61,423 nt of DNA from positions 1-61,423 of the forward strand of contig JAUCBJ010001685.1 of NCBI GenBank assembly GCA_032718475.1. The letters are read 5' to 3'. This document shows, piece by piece, positions 1 through 11,519 of this stretch. A program made the position numbers and the translations under genes. How positions within the stretch are numbered: the first letter of the stretch is position 1; every line of letters starts with the position of its first letter. The DNA is from Nemertoderma westbladi. Lineage: Eukaryota; Xenacoelomorpha; Nemertodermatida; Nemertodermatidae. Under the pieces are notes generated by a model. The model saw only the letters and a program-made list of their open reading frames with translations, ran no database searches and had not been told where the DNA came from.

Positions 1-1439
1 GTATTGTCTACCCACCTAGTGTCTATCTAGTGTTGCTTTGTTTTGGACGAATATAAATACAAATCCAGGGTTCAGAGCCATCGAAAAATCACAATGGTAC
101 CAATGTAGGATAGGTGAGTACCATATGACTATTTCGTAATATATTCTAGTATTTGAAACATCAATTTGGATAAGGGTTTAAAATGCTTCGGTATTAGATA
201 TAATTGTTCTACCTTTTGGATTAGGGCACCATGATGCTGGGTTGGGTAGCTTAGGCTTTTAATTATTTTTATTTAAATTTTACTTATATTGTGTTTAATA
301 ATACTGTATACCATTGAAGACGCGCGGGAAGCGTGAAATAGCTATATGGTAAACTAACATTATGTTATATTAGCCGTGACCTTATTTTTTATAAATATTA
401 ATCATTTGAATGTGCTTACGCCACGAGAGACATCGTTCCATTAAGGAGGGGGGGGGGGAGGGGGGGGGGGGGGGTTGTACACCATTTCGGACAACTCTTA
501 GATTTATCACTCTCAGCGTTTCAAAATTGTTTGGTTTTGGCTATAATTTGGAATTTAGGTACCTTAAGATGCTAATCTACATGACAGGTCAGAAAAATTT
601 TATTTTTCGCAATTTAATATTAGTTAATACTATGCAGTTAACAATAAAAAACTTGGTTTTGCTTAAAACCCTAAGGCTTTTATAGTTTTGAATCTAATCA
701 CATGAAATTTTTTTATATGATTGATCAAAGACGGGGCAACATAACTATCAGGCTAAATTTTGTGAAAATAATTCTGCACCGCTAGGTGGCGCTGCAAATT
801 TATGCCAATTTTTTAGCTTTGTTTTAAATAGTATTCATTTTTATTTAACAAAAAATTTCAAAAAGTTGTCTGACAGTTTTACGCAGAATGGCTATGTAGA
901 CACCCACAGAAATTTTTAGACTAATTGCTCAAAACTTGTAGAAGTAGTGGGGTTTTGAAGTTGACAATTTAATTAAAAAAATATTTGGATATAATCGACC
1001 TTTCATTATACACAGTAAATATAAATCACAATAATAATAATTTAATACAAATTAAATTTTCTACTAAATCAAGCTAAAAGTAATTATGTTCAATTATAGA
1101 TTAACATACTAAGAAATAAAACATGTAATGTACGTTCAGTAAATTAACTCTAAGTAATACAAGCTAGACATCAATAATTCAGCACTGTTACATAAAAAAA
1201 TAAAAATAAATAAAAAATGTGCAATATTTGATTAAAATAGAGATATGATGGGGGCCTTATGAGGCTTCACCTCCTCTCCCAGGTGGTCGTTGAAGCCACA
1301 ACTCATTATTTTTAAGCTGCGCATGGCCTACACAATGTATACTAATGGGTTAAATGGGTTACCTGGCAGCGTCAGCTGTTTCAAGTAACTAATCCGTAAA
1401 GAGCCAATGAAATCACCTGCCATACTGGTATTGAATTGT
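1..1439. other. AT-rich sequence with a poly-G block; no gene seen
   Basis: Contains a G-rich run (about 447-474) and fragments (TATAATTT, CCGCTAGGTGGCGCTGC) related to the 25.7-25.9 kb region, so probably an old interspersed repeat. The 91-codon frame at 410-685 runs through the G run and is not credible. Confidence 0.6.
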
Positions 1440-2340
1440 TGGGGAGTGTTGAATAATTGTATTGAAACTATGAACTGACTGACTGACGAACCAGATCACA
1501 GATACCGCGATACCGGTATGCAGTACCGTCGTCAGACTTTGGCCAAAGCAGCAAAGCCTACTTCAGTACTGCAGTAGGGCTACTTTAAAAGCAGAAAAGA
1601 TTAACAAGGCCTACTTTTAGTAGGACTTGGCTGTGGCCTGTGGCAGATCGTTCCGGCTGCAGGCTGACCAGCTGACCGTCCGGCGTCGTATAAGTTCTGC
1701 AGTTTAATGTACCTGTGTACCGGAGACGGTAGCAGGTACTGCTCCGGTATTCGGTACAGCCATACTCATTGCCGTTGACCGTTGACGATATTTGGCTGGC
1801 CTGGTAAATCTACTGTTCTACTGCTAAGTGTGTGCGTGTGGTGTGGTGGCTGGGTGGTGACAGGGTGATGGGATACTGGGATATGATGGTCTCATTAATA
1901 GCAAATTGTACCGTCAGACCATAATACCAGAATGCGAAGCGAGTCACCACACCACCCTATGACCCACGCACCCTGCACCCACCAAGACCAAGCGGCCTGG
2001 CTCTGGCATCTGGTGTCGTATCAGTCACAGTCACAGTCTGCTGGTCTGTCAATATATGATCTGATAGGCTGAATATTTTATTGGTACCGGTCGGTATGTC
2101 AGTCAGGCTGTAGGTAACTGAGCCTGACTGCCTGAGCTGTTTCCAACTGGTAGCCTGGCGCTGGCTGGAAACGAATCGGATGAATACTGGTAATTCTGTA
2201 AATGTCGACCCCAACTATTACTGACATTCCGGTGACAGTACTAACCTCTTGGCACTTGGCCCGGCAGTCACGTAGTGCTGTAGTGGTAGCCAGACTGCCT
2301 GACATTGACATTTTACATACATACTACAGTACTAATTGGT
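1440..2340. other. CAGTAC/CCGGTA/CTGACTG word-rich block upstream of the TMEM181-like gene
   Basis: Cryptically simple sequence built from GATACCGGTATGCAGTACCG-like words, CTGACTGACTGACGA and CTGGTAGCCTGGC, with higher GC than its surroundings. Similar blocks lie just upstream of the P2X and ICE1-like start codons (see findings). Possibly a promoter region; no core promoter element can be assigned. Confidence 0.45.
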
Positions 2341-2694
2341 TGGAAAAACTTTGATCTCTGAACATACAAAATCAGATAATATTATTGTATGAATATAACC
2401 AATCGTTTTCTGATGCGTTTAGTTCAATATATATCTCTATCTGTATCCTACAATACTGGAGTCTTCAAATTTCCACCATCTACAATCACGAACTATGTTT
2501 GACTTAGAATCGTAAGTATATGTAGGCCTACAGATGTATGATGATGAGTGACGCTATATTTCTTTATATGGTGAGGATTGTAATATTGCAATTATAATTA
2601 TATTGAAATTATCTAATTACACTAAATTGTATAGATTTTAATTTGGCGTTAGTATTATACAAACATGGCCATTGTTGTTTTAATTTGTATTGAG

Positions 2695-2850
2695 GCCTGG
2701 TGAACGAAAAATCCTAAACGAAATTAATAAACTAGATGCCCGTTATACTCGAGACAGACAAATAGAGGCCAGATTTCATTATACACCGGACCAGACAGTC
2801 AAGTCGACTCAAGTCAGATCTATACATAGAGCCATGATATGCCTTGCCAG
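2695..2850 (+). other. candidate upstream exon of the TMEM181-like gene (weak)
   Basis: A stretch open in one frame lies between an acceptor-like TTGTATTGAG and a donor-like CCAG|GTACTT. It encodes a charged, helix-like peptide that includes NEINKLDARYTRDRQIEARF. It ends in phase 2, and joining it to an acceptor at 3895/3896 would read through Ser-Val-Gln into the Met of exon 1. Vertebrate TMEM181 also has a cytoplasmic extension before the equivalent Met, but I see no sequence similarity to it. The phase match alone has a one-in-three chance of arising randomly, and no in-frame ATG lies in this piece. It may equally be non-coding. Confidence 0.2.
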
Positions 2851-3149
2851 GTACTTGGTGCTTACTTTATTCTCCCCCCTTAAATGATATCGAGATTGTG
2901 GTAGGCCTCTTATATTTGTTATATTTAATTTTGTAAGGGTTTAGTGATAAATCTTGTAGCAGTGTTTTTATGTTTTTTTCATTGGTTGTGCTCTCTCCTC
3001 CTTCACACTGAATAAATTTGAAAGATAAGATGATGAGATGTTGATGGACCAATCCTTAGTTATGGTGGTATGGGTCCTACTACTAAACTCCCAAAAGAAC
3101 CCAAAAACACGCAAAAGAACCTAATAGATAAATAAACCTAAATCCTAAA

Positions 3150-3360
3150 TACAATAAACGTTTTTTTAGCAATGCAGGCAAAGGAGTCGGTTACAGATGC
3201 GGGCTTTTCTAACCAAAACAATAAACGTTTTCTTTAGCAATGCAGGGTAAGGAGCAGGTTACAGAGCCGAGCATTTCTAACCAAAACAATAAACTATTCC
3301 GGTAAGATTACAGGGAAAGAAGCAATCTCATATGCGAGTTTTTCTAACCAAAACAAAAAA
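3150..3360 (+). repeat. tandem modules of AGGTTACAG ... AACCAAAACAATAAAC
   Basis: Three ~65-70-bp modules, each with a GGTTACAG-like start and an AACCAAAACAATAAAC-like end (3190-3222, 3254-3290, 3309-3357). The same two motifs occur at 16695-16765, 25636-25670 and in family B (23.9 and 44.8 kb), so this is a small dispersed family. Confidence 0.65.
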
Positions 3361-3905
3361 CTATAGTATCTCATTACTTTTACACATTACAGTTACATAG
3401 GTTAGTCCTAACAAAATACGGCCTTTCCATTACACCCATCCCCCAATGGTGGTAGGCCAATGCCATGAGGGTTGTGGAGACAAATTCTCTACATCACATG
3501 GGCTGTGCTGGGAGGGGGTGGGGGGCATGTCATAAAGCGACACGATGAAGTCAGCGAGGTACTGTATTAGTGGACCTACTCGAATCCATGGTGGAACCCT
3601 TTCAGGTCAAATGAAAATGTGACCCTGATCCGGGGCAGTTTATTAGACAGTGCAAGAATCTAGGTCTAGTCTAGGTCTATACATTATAGTCGTCACTCTT
3701 TAACGTGAGATGCCCGTGCGAGCCGAAAGAAAATGGTGCCTCTGATTTGATATCGGACGGAAAATCATTATTTCAAGAGTTAGATATTATTGCAATTTGT
3801 CCATATTTCCCATTTTTTCCTACAGCATAAAATAACAAACTAATATATGTTTCCCATTTCTTCCTAAATGTATTATTTGCCTTACACCTTTGCAGGTCGG
3901 TGCAG

Positions 3906-4073
3906 ATGAAACTCTACACCGTAACCAAACGACAGTTCCTCTTCGTTTTCGCCGGTTTTTTCGTCGCGTTTGGGATTACCATACTTATCGGTACAGCTGG
4001 CCCCACTATAATCCGGAAAGCTGATCCTATTGAGTTTAACAGAGACGATCCGGCCACGGCTAACGCGCTAAAG
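3906..4073 (+). CDS. TMEM181: TMEM181-like exon 1 (N-terminus, first membrane segment)
   Basis: The 56-codon segment begins at an ATG preceded by an acceptor-like TTTGCAG (ending 3895) and ends at AAG|GTATGT in phase 0. The peptide opens MKLYTVTKRQFLFVF, the N-terminal signature of TMEM181 proteins, and continues as one hydrophobic helix (about residues 11-30, rich in F, V, I and G). A hydrophilic lumenal start (GPTIIRKADPIEF) follows. The start is chosen at 3906 because the upstream GTG-CAG codons are not needed to match the family. A longer N-terminus spliced from an upstream exon is possible, since 3896-3905 is open in frame. The next exon is 5.7 kb away, across the fold-back element and two minisatellites. 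Confidence 0.88.
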
Positions 4074-4462
4074 GTATGTCTTCTGGTATGTTTCTGCCTT
4101 TTTAAGGTTGCCTCGTAACGAGCATGTCTTCACAGACTCCAAGAAACAGATGGGAATGTAAGATGCAAACCAAGAATGATTTCCATCAACCAAACAAACT
4201 GTATCCCGTCTAATGTAATACACAGCCGTTTTGCAAATAAATCACAATAGTGCGATGTGTGAAATATTATCCTTATCCACAACCTGTGAAACGGCCCCAA
4301 GCCAAAGATCAGTTTACTCTGCTAAGGTCCTCTAATTATTAACAATAAACAATGTACTAATATGGTAAAGCACCCCTAATGCCATTCATCGTTGATTTGT
4401 TGATGTTATGGTTTCGCTTAGTGCTAATAAAGAACGTGAACTGATTAGCGATAATATTAGAT

Positions 4463-4596
4463 ACAACCCATCCAATGGTTGCAATCTACTCCATCCTACT
4501 CTACAACCCATCCAATGGTTGCAATCTACTCCATCCTACTCTACAACCCATCCAATGGTTGCAATCTACTCCATCCTACTCTACCTACAACCCATA
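4463..4596 (+). repeat. 40-bp tandem repeat, three copies plus a partial
   Basis: Units start at 4463, 4503 and 4543 with ACAACCCATCCAATGGTTGC; a partial fourth follows a 3-bp insertion. Copies are essentially identical. It directly precedes the left arm of the fold-back element. Confidence 0.9.
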
Positions 4597-4599
4597 GTA

Positions 4600-7500
4600 T
4601 AGTATAGTACCGTATATAGTATATGCATAGATATAACCATAGTATATGTGTGCACAACATGACGGGGTGCGTGCACGACATTGGTATGTGTGCACAACAT
4701 GAGTTATATGTGTGCACGACATATGTATGTGTGCACGACATGAGTATATGTATGCACGACATGAGATGTAGACTTGATTGAGGGAAATTCAAACAAAGCA
4801 TAATTCAAATACAGTTGCTGTGTATGTGTACTAACTGGTACCGGTAGGTTACCAACTGCCATAGCTCTACCTCTAATGTTACATAGAGTATAACGATTCC
4901 GACTAAATTGCAAGCCAGCAAGCTTCTCGATGAATAAGGTGTGGCTCGGTCGAACATAAACTTTGCAGACGGCACATGGACTAAAAGTAAACCCGAGAAC
5001 AAAAGTCGCTGAGTCCAAATAACCCCGGAATGGAAGACTTAGTGGCCGAGACCAATAAACTCGGAATGAAGACGACGAAGTCCAATAAACTCGGAATGAA
5101 GACGACGGAGTCCAATAAACTCGGAATGAAGACGACAGAGTCCAATAAACTCGGAATGAAGGCGACGGAGTCCAATAAACTCGGAATGAAGACGATGGAG
5201 TCCGATAAACACGGAATGAAGACGACGGAGTCCAATAAACTCGGAATGAAGACGATGGAGTCCGATAAACACGGAATGAAGACGACGGAGTCCAATAAAC
5301 ACGGAATGAAGACGATGGAGTCCAATAAACTCGGAATGAAGACGATGGAGTCCAATAAACTCGGAATGAAGACGATGGAGTCCAATAAACACGGAATGAA
5401 GACGACGGAGTCCAATAAACTCGGAATAAAGACGATGGAGTCCAATAAACTCGGAATGAAGACGATGGAGTCCAATAAACTCGGAATGAAGACGATGGAG
5501 TCCAATAAACTCGGAATGAAGACGACGGAGTCCAATAAACACGGAATGAAGACGATGGAGTCCAATAAACTCGGAATGAAGACGATGGAGTCCAATAGAC
5601 TCGGAATGAAGACGATGGAGTCCAATAAACTCGGAATGAAGACGACGGAGTCCAATAAACTCGGAATGAAGACGACGAAGTCCGATAAACTCGGAATGAA
5701 GACGACGGAGTCCAATAAACACGGAATGAAGACGATGGAGTCCAATAAACTCGGAATGAAGACGATGGAGTCCAATAAACTCGGAATGAAGACGATGGAG
5801 TCCAATAAACACGGAATGAAGACGACGGAGTCCAATAAACTCGGAATAAAGACGATGGAGTCCAATAAACTCGGAATGAAGACGACGGAGTCCAATAAAC
5901 TCGGAATGAAGACGATGGAGTCCAATAAACTCGGAATGAAGACGATGGAGTCCAATAAACTCGGAATGAAGACGACAGAGTCCAATAAACTCGGAATGAA
6001 GACGATGGAGTCCAATAAACACGGAATGAAGACGACGGAGTCCAATAAACTCAGAATAAAGACGATGGAGTCCAATAAACTCGGAATGAAGACGATGGAG
6101 TCCAATAAACTCGGAATGAAGACGATGGAGTCCAATAAACACGGAATGAAGACGACGGAGTCCAATAAACTCGGAATGAAGACGATGGAGTCCAATAAAC
6201 TCGGAATGAAGACGATGGAGTCCAATAAACTCGGAATGAAGACGACGGAGTCCAATAAACTCGGAATAAAGACGATGGAGTCCAATAAACTCTGAATGAA
6301 AACGATGGAGTCCAATAAACTCGGAATGAAGACGACGGAGTCCAATAAACTCGGAATGAAGACGATGGAGTCCAATAAACTCTGAATGAAAACGCCGGAG
6401 TCCAATAAACTCGGAATGAAGGCGACGGAGTCCAATAAACTCGGAATGAAGACGATGGAGTCCAATAAACTCTGAATGAAAACGCCGGAGTCCAATAAAC
6501 TCGGAATGAAGGCGACGGAGTCCAATAAACTCGGAATGAAGACAATGGAGTCCAATAAACTCTGAATGAAAACGATGGAGTCCAATAAACTCGGAATGAA
6601 GACGATGGAGTCCAATAAACTCTGAATGAAAACGCCGGAGTCCAATAAACTCGGAATGAAGTCGACGGAGTCCAATAAACTCGGAATGAAGACAATGGAG
6701 TCCAATAAACTCTGAATGAAAACGACGGAGTCCAATAAACTCGGAATGAAGGCGACGGAGTCCAATAAACTCGGAATGAAGACAATGGAGTCCAATAAAC
6801 TCTGAATGAAAACGACGGAGTCCAATAAACTCGGAATGAAGACGATGGAGTCCGATAAACACGGAATGAAGACGACAGAGTCCAATAAACTCGGAATGAA
6901 GGCGACGGAGTCCAATAAACTCGGAATGAAGACAATGGAGTCCAATAAACTCTGAATGAAAACGACGGAGTCCAATAAACTCGGAATGAAGGCGACGGAG
7001 TCCAATAAACTCGGAATGAAGACGATGGAGTCCAATAAACTCGGAATGAAGACGACAGAGTCCAATAAACTCGGAATGGAGACGATGGAGTCCAATAAAC
7101 TCGGAATGAAGACGACGGAGTCCAATAAACTCGGAATGAAGACGATGGAGTCCAATAAACTCGGAATGAAGACGATGGAGTCCAATAAACTCGGAATGAA
7201 GACGATGGAGTCCAATAAACTCTGAATGAAGACGATGGAGTCCAATAAACTCGGAATGAAGACGACGGAGTCCAATAAACTCGGAATGAAGACGATGGAG
7301 TCCAGTAAACTCGGAATGAAGACGATGGAGTCCAATAAACTCGGAATGAAGACGACGGGGTCCAATAAACTCGGAATGATGACGACGGAGTCCAGTAAAC
7401 TCGGAATGAAGACGACAAAGTCCAAATTTAGTTTATACTAAATTTTTTTTCCATCTAACGATGCATTCGCTTGAATGTCGCTTATCTCACTTGAATGCCA

Positions 7501-7960
7501 CACCGTATTCATCGTGAAGTTTGCAGTTTAGTCGGAATAGTTACTCTATCTAACATTACACTACAGCTGTCAGTTGGTAACCTACCGGTACCCGGTAGTA
7601 GTACACAGTACACAGCAACTGTATTGAATTATGCTTTGTTTGAATTTCCCTCCATCTCTAGTCTACATCCCATGTCGTGCATATACTCACGTCGTGCACA
7701 TTATATAGATAGTTATGTCACTCACACATACTCATGTTGAGCATACATCATGTCGTGCACAGATATAGTTATGTCGCTCACACATACTAATGTCCGGCAC
7801 ACATACACATGTCGCGCACACATACACATGTCGCGCACACATATGCTCATGTTGTGCACACATATACATGTCGCGTACGCATATGCTTATGTTGTGCATA
7901 CATATGCTCAAGTCAAGCACAGATATACTCTGTCGTGCGCACCTACACCCATGTCGTACA
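4600..7960. mobile_element. fold-back-like element: long inverted arms around a 30-bp minisatellite
   Basis: The left arm (about 4600-4925) and right arm (about 7515-7960) are inverted copies. For example, 4750-4912 aligns with the reverse complement of 7519-7690 at roughly 85% by eye, sharing GGGAAATTCAAACAAAGCAT, ACCGGTAGGTTACCAACTG and ATTCCGACTAAA. The outer parts of both arms carry ~20-bp units containing GTGTGCACGACATG. The interior is entirely the 30-bp array. Long inverted repeats with internal tandem repeats are the hallmark of fold-back (FB) transposons. No transposase is present and no target-site duplication is evident. Confidence 0.65.
5018..7424. repeat. 30-bp minisatellite, about 80 copies
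   Basis: The consensus unit joins TCGGAATGAAGACGAYGGAG to TCCAATAAAC and runs without length change across the whole block, in register with the 60-base lines. Common variants are GACGA(C/T)GGAG, (C/A)TCGGAATGAA, TCTGAATGAAAACG and ACACGG. Because 30 is a multiple of three and the unit lacks stops, several frames stay open on both strands (peptides such as KTMESNKLGM or SLLDSIVFIP). I treat these as non-coding. Confidence 0.97.
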
Positions 7961-8199
7961 TACACACATATATATTTTCAAATTCGCGTGCGCGCCACTT
8001 CTTCATGAATCTAAACTGCTTGGCCACTCAGGGCTTCCGTATACATAAGCTTTATAGTCCAATAATGTATTGAAAACACGTGCCCTTAACCCCTAGAGCT
8101 AGAGTGTTCCACTGGTAAGTCAGAGTTAAGTTTATGGCAGTGATTGAATGAGCCACGAGGCACAACGAAACAAATCAAATTTTAATAAGATCTCGATCC

Positions 8200-9680
8200 T
8201 TTTTCTACCCGATTCTGTTTTACCCGATACGTTTTTACCCGATACTTTTTACCCGATACTTTTTTACACGATACTTTTTTACCCGATGCTTTTTACCCGA
8301 TACTTTTTTACCCGATCCTTTTTACCCGATACTTTTTTACCCGATGCTTTTTACCCGATACTTTTATTACCCGATACTTTTTACCCAATACTTTTTTACC
8401 CGATGCTTTTTACCTGATAGTTTTTTACCCGATGCTTTTTTTACCCGATGCTTTTTACCTGATAATTTTTTACACGATACTTTTTTACCCCATACTTTTT
8501 TACCCGATGCTTTTTTTACCCGATACTTTTTTACCCGATACTTTTTACCCGATGCTTTTTACCCGATACTTTTTACCCGATGCTTTTTTACCCGATGCTT
8601 TTTACCTGATAGTTTTTTACCCGATGCTTTTTTTACCCGATACTTTTTTACCCGATACTTTTTACCCGATACTTTTTTACCCGGTTCTTTTTACCCGATG
8701 CTTTTTACCCGATACTTTTTACCCGATACTTTTTACCCGATACTTTTTATCCGATACTTTTTTACCCGATACTTTTTTACCTGATAATTATTTTCCCGAT
8801 ACTTTTTTACCCGATTCTTTTTTACCCGATACTTTTTTACCCGAAACTTTTTACCCGATGCTTTTTTTACCCGATACTTTTTTACCCGATACTTTTTACC
8901 CGATGCTTTTCTTACCCGATACTTTTTTACCCGATGCTTTTTACCTGATAATTATTTTCCCGATACTTTTTTACCCGATTCTTTTTACCCGATGCTTTTT
9001 ACCCGATACTTTTTACCCGATGCTGTTTTTATCCGATACTTTTTTACCCGATACTTTTTTACCTGATAATTATTTTCCCGATACTTTTTTACCCGATTCT
9101 TTTTTACCCGATACTTTTTTACCCGAAACTTTTTACCCGATGCTTTTTTTATCCGATACTTTTTTACCCGATACTTTTTTACCTGATAATTATTTTCCCG
9201 ATACTTTTTTACCCGATTCTTTTTTACCCGATACTTTTTTACCCGAAACTTTTTACCCGATGCTTTTTTTACCCGATACTTTTTTACCCGATACTTTTTA
9301 CCCGATGCTTTTCTTACCCGATACTTTTTTACCCGATGCTTTTTACCTGATAATTTTTTACCCGATGCTTTTTTTACCCGATACTTTTTTACCCGATACT
9401 TTTTACCCGATGCTTTTCTTACCCGATACTTTTTTACCCGATGCTTTATACCTGATAATTTTTTACCCGATACTTTTTGCCCGATACTTTTTACCCGATA
9501 CTTTTTGACCCGATGCTTTTTACCCGATACTTTTTACCCGATGCTTTTTTTACCCGATACTTTTTTACCTGATACTTTTTACCCGATACTTTTATTACCC
9601 TATACTTTTTTACCTGATACTTTTTACCCTCTACTTTTTTACCTGATAATTCTTTTCCCGATAGTTTTTTACCCATAGTT
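8200..9680. repeat. about 15-bp minisatellite (TACCCGATACTTTTT) with a 120-bp higher-order unit
   Basis: Roughly one hundred units of TACCCGATACTTTT with a variable T run (14-17 bp) and GATAC/GATGC/GATTC/GAAAC/GATAAT variants. A 120-bp block starting at ACCTGATAATTATTTTCCCG (9061 and again 9181) repeats exactly, and a related block starts at 8789, so part of the array grows by larger units. It lies in TMEM181 intron 1, between the fold-back element and exon 2. Confidence 0.95.
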
Positions 9681-9809
9681 TACCGCGCCAGTTGTAACTC
9701 TTCCGGTTGTATCAGTTATATTAGCCCCAACCCTTATACTTATACTTATACCCTATTGTACTTCTTGTGTTTTATTCTTTACATCAAATACACTGCAATT
9801 ATATTCCAG

Positions 9810-10022
9810 ACTGCCTCGTTTATGATAGAGAGCCCTTTGGTATCGCCGTTCAACCAACAACTGTGGTTGACTTCCTTCATACGAATACGTAATCCGGCGA
9901 ACACTCGTCTCGAGATTCCGTTCTCTATTCACGTGGAGGTTCAGGGCCAATCTAATGACGAGAGCGTCATCATTGCGTCAAACGCACAGAACCGAACCAG
10001 GACGCTGACATGCGACGCCAAG
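9810..10022 (+). CDS. TMEM181: TMEM181-like exon 2 (lumenal domain)
   Basis: This is a 71-codon exon with acceptor ATATTCCAG|ACTGCC and donor GCCAAG|GTAAGA, phase 0 at both ends. It encodes lumenal beta-rich sequence with SPFNQQLWLTSFIRI near its start and NRTRTLTCDAK at its end. The first motif corresponds to the conserved NQQ-W stretch of TMEM181 lumenal domains, and NRT is a potential N-glycosylation site. The last 32 nt of the exon (9991-10022) together with the first 19 intronic nt are amplified 13-fold directly downstream, so the true exon end is followed by twelve further donor copies at 51-bp steps. The first is taken as the genuine boundary because it keeps the family alignment into exon 3. 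Confidence 0.85.
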
Positions 10023-10673
10023 GTAAGACGGAACACTCAGGACCGAACCAGGACGCTGACATGCGATACCAAGGTAAGAGGGAACACTCAGGACCGAACC
10101 AGGACGCTGACATGAGACGACAAGGTAAGACGGAACACTCAGGACCGAACCAGGACGCTGACATGCGACGCCAAGGTAAGACAGAACACTTAGGACCGAA
10201 CCAGGACGCTGACATGAGACGCCAAGGTAAGAGGGAACACTCAGGACCGAACCAGGACGCTGACATGCGACGCCAAGGTAAGAGGGAACACTCAGGACCG
10301 AACCAGGACGCTGACATGCGACGCCAAGGTAAGACGGAACACTCAGGACCGAACCAGGACGCTGACATGAGACGCCAAGGTAAGAGGGAACTCTCAGGAC
10401 CGAACCAGGACGCTGACATGAGACGCCAAGGTAAGACGGAACACTCAGGACCGAACCAGGACGCTGACATGCGACGCCAAGGTAAGAGGGAACTCTCAGG
10501 ACCGAACCAGGACGCTGACATGAGACGCCAAGGTAAGACGGAACACTCAGGACCGAACCAGGACGCTGACATGAGACGCCAAGGTAAGAGGGAACTCTCA
10601 GGACCGAACCAGGGCGCTGACATGCGACGCCAAGGTAAGGGGGAACACTCAGGACCGAACCAGGACGCTGACA
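9991..10673 (+). repeat. 51-bp minisatellite made from the exon 2 end and its splice donor, 13 donors
   Basis: Each unit is ACCGAACCAGGACGCTGACA plus the 12 remaining exon 2 bases, followed by GTAAGACGGAACACTCAGG from the intron. The spacing is exactly 51 bp: 13 units from 9991, then a truncated 14th at 10654 that lacks the donor. Donor sites fall at 10023 + 51n (n = 0-12). The unit variants GACGG/GAGGG, ACACT/ACTCT and TGCGAC/TGAGAC alternate. The TGAGAC variant puts TGA in the exon frame, so only the first two donors can be reached without a stop. Confidence 0.96.
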
Positions 10674-10693
10674 AAGCGAATATACAAAATTAG

Positions 10694-11519
10694 TTACCTC
10701 GGAGCCAGCAGCTGCTACAGAGTGTTGCATAACACAAATCCATTACTATAACATTGCCTTTCTTTTCATTTCTTTGTTACATTCTCTCTTATGGGGAAGT
10801 ATCACGACACTTTAGTTGACAACTAATTTATTGGAGATAGATTATATAACATTAAGGAATTAATATACTCAGATGGGGGGGGGGGATAGGAATAATATAA
10901 CAATAGGGATGAATACAGTATAATTAAAAACAAACCAAGACTATACAATATCAACAAAACTTGAAGCAGCAGCCCCCCCCCCCCCCCCCCCCCCCCCTCT
11001 CCCCTCTACGGCTCTAAGCAGTCTCATCAAACCACCTGAATTATTGCAGGAGTGAAAAAATATCACATTGTCCCAATCCAGATCAACTTGAGAGAGAAAG
11101 AGCATCATCGTGTCTAGAAATCTTATATTTATATCAAACACATGCTGTCTGTCTTGCCGCCTGTCAATGTGTACACGTTCTCTAAACCCAGAGTTCTACT
11201 GCCGTATTTGGGCGAATACGACAGGCTACTGTACTATACAGTACGTTTTTTTGTGGTTAGTGACGGGTTGTTAGTATCTCATGCAAAATAAATGTAGGAC
11301 TTTGTAATTATTTTGCGAATATTGGGACCATGCATTTTCTAACTTACAGGTTTCGTTGCATTGCTTGGATAAAATTTATCCTGTATTCTATAATGCGTGA
11401 TATACAAGTTACAAGTATATTACCGCAGTGGTGAAGAATTGACAATCTAACAAAATAACTAAAATTCACCTTGGAGCACTAAAAATGTGAAAAGTAATTT
11501 TATCAGTTATTCGAAACCT
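10694..11519. other. intron 2 sequence with poly-G/poly-C runs
   Basis: A G run near 10875 and a C run of about 23 bases near 10975, otherwise AT-rich. No gene or recognisable repeat seen. Confidence 0.5.

Larger units (their letters stand above)
2341..3895. other. non-coding region before exon 1
   Basis: AT-rich. It holds the weak candidate exon at 2695-2850 and the repeat modules at 3150-3360. From 3361 to 3895, nothing beyond an acceptor-like TTTGCAG at 3889-3895. Confidence 0.5.

Noticed and set aside
410-685. A 91-codon frame near the left edge
   Set aside because: It crosses a poly-G run prone to length error and contains a Gly run. There is no other coding signal.
4981-7441. Long frames (up to 814 codons) over the 30-bp array on both strands
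   Set aside because: Same arithmetic effect: 30 is a multiple of three and several frames lack stops. The repeats lie inside a fold-back element, with no splice or promoter evidence.
8148-9508. Frames of FTRYFLPD-type repeats in the 15-bp array
   Set aside because: Low-complexity translation of a T-rich minisatellite whose unit length varies, so no frame is conserved.
9970-10730. Frames of 227-250 codons over the exon 2-derived array
   Set aside because: Only the exon frame is supported, and it meets TGA in the third unit. The other frames are by-products of the 51-bp period.
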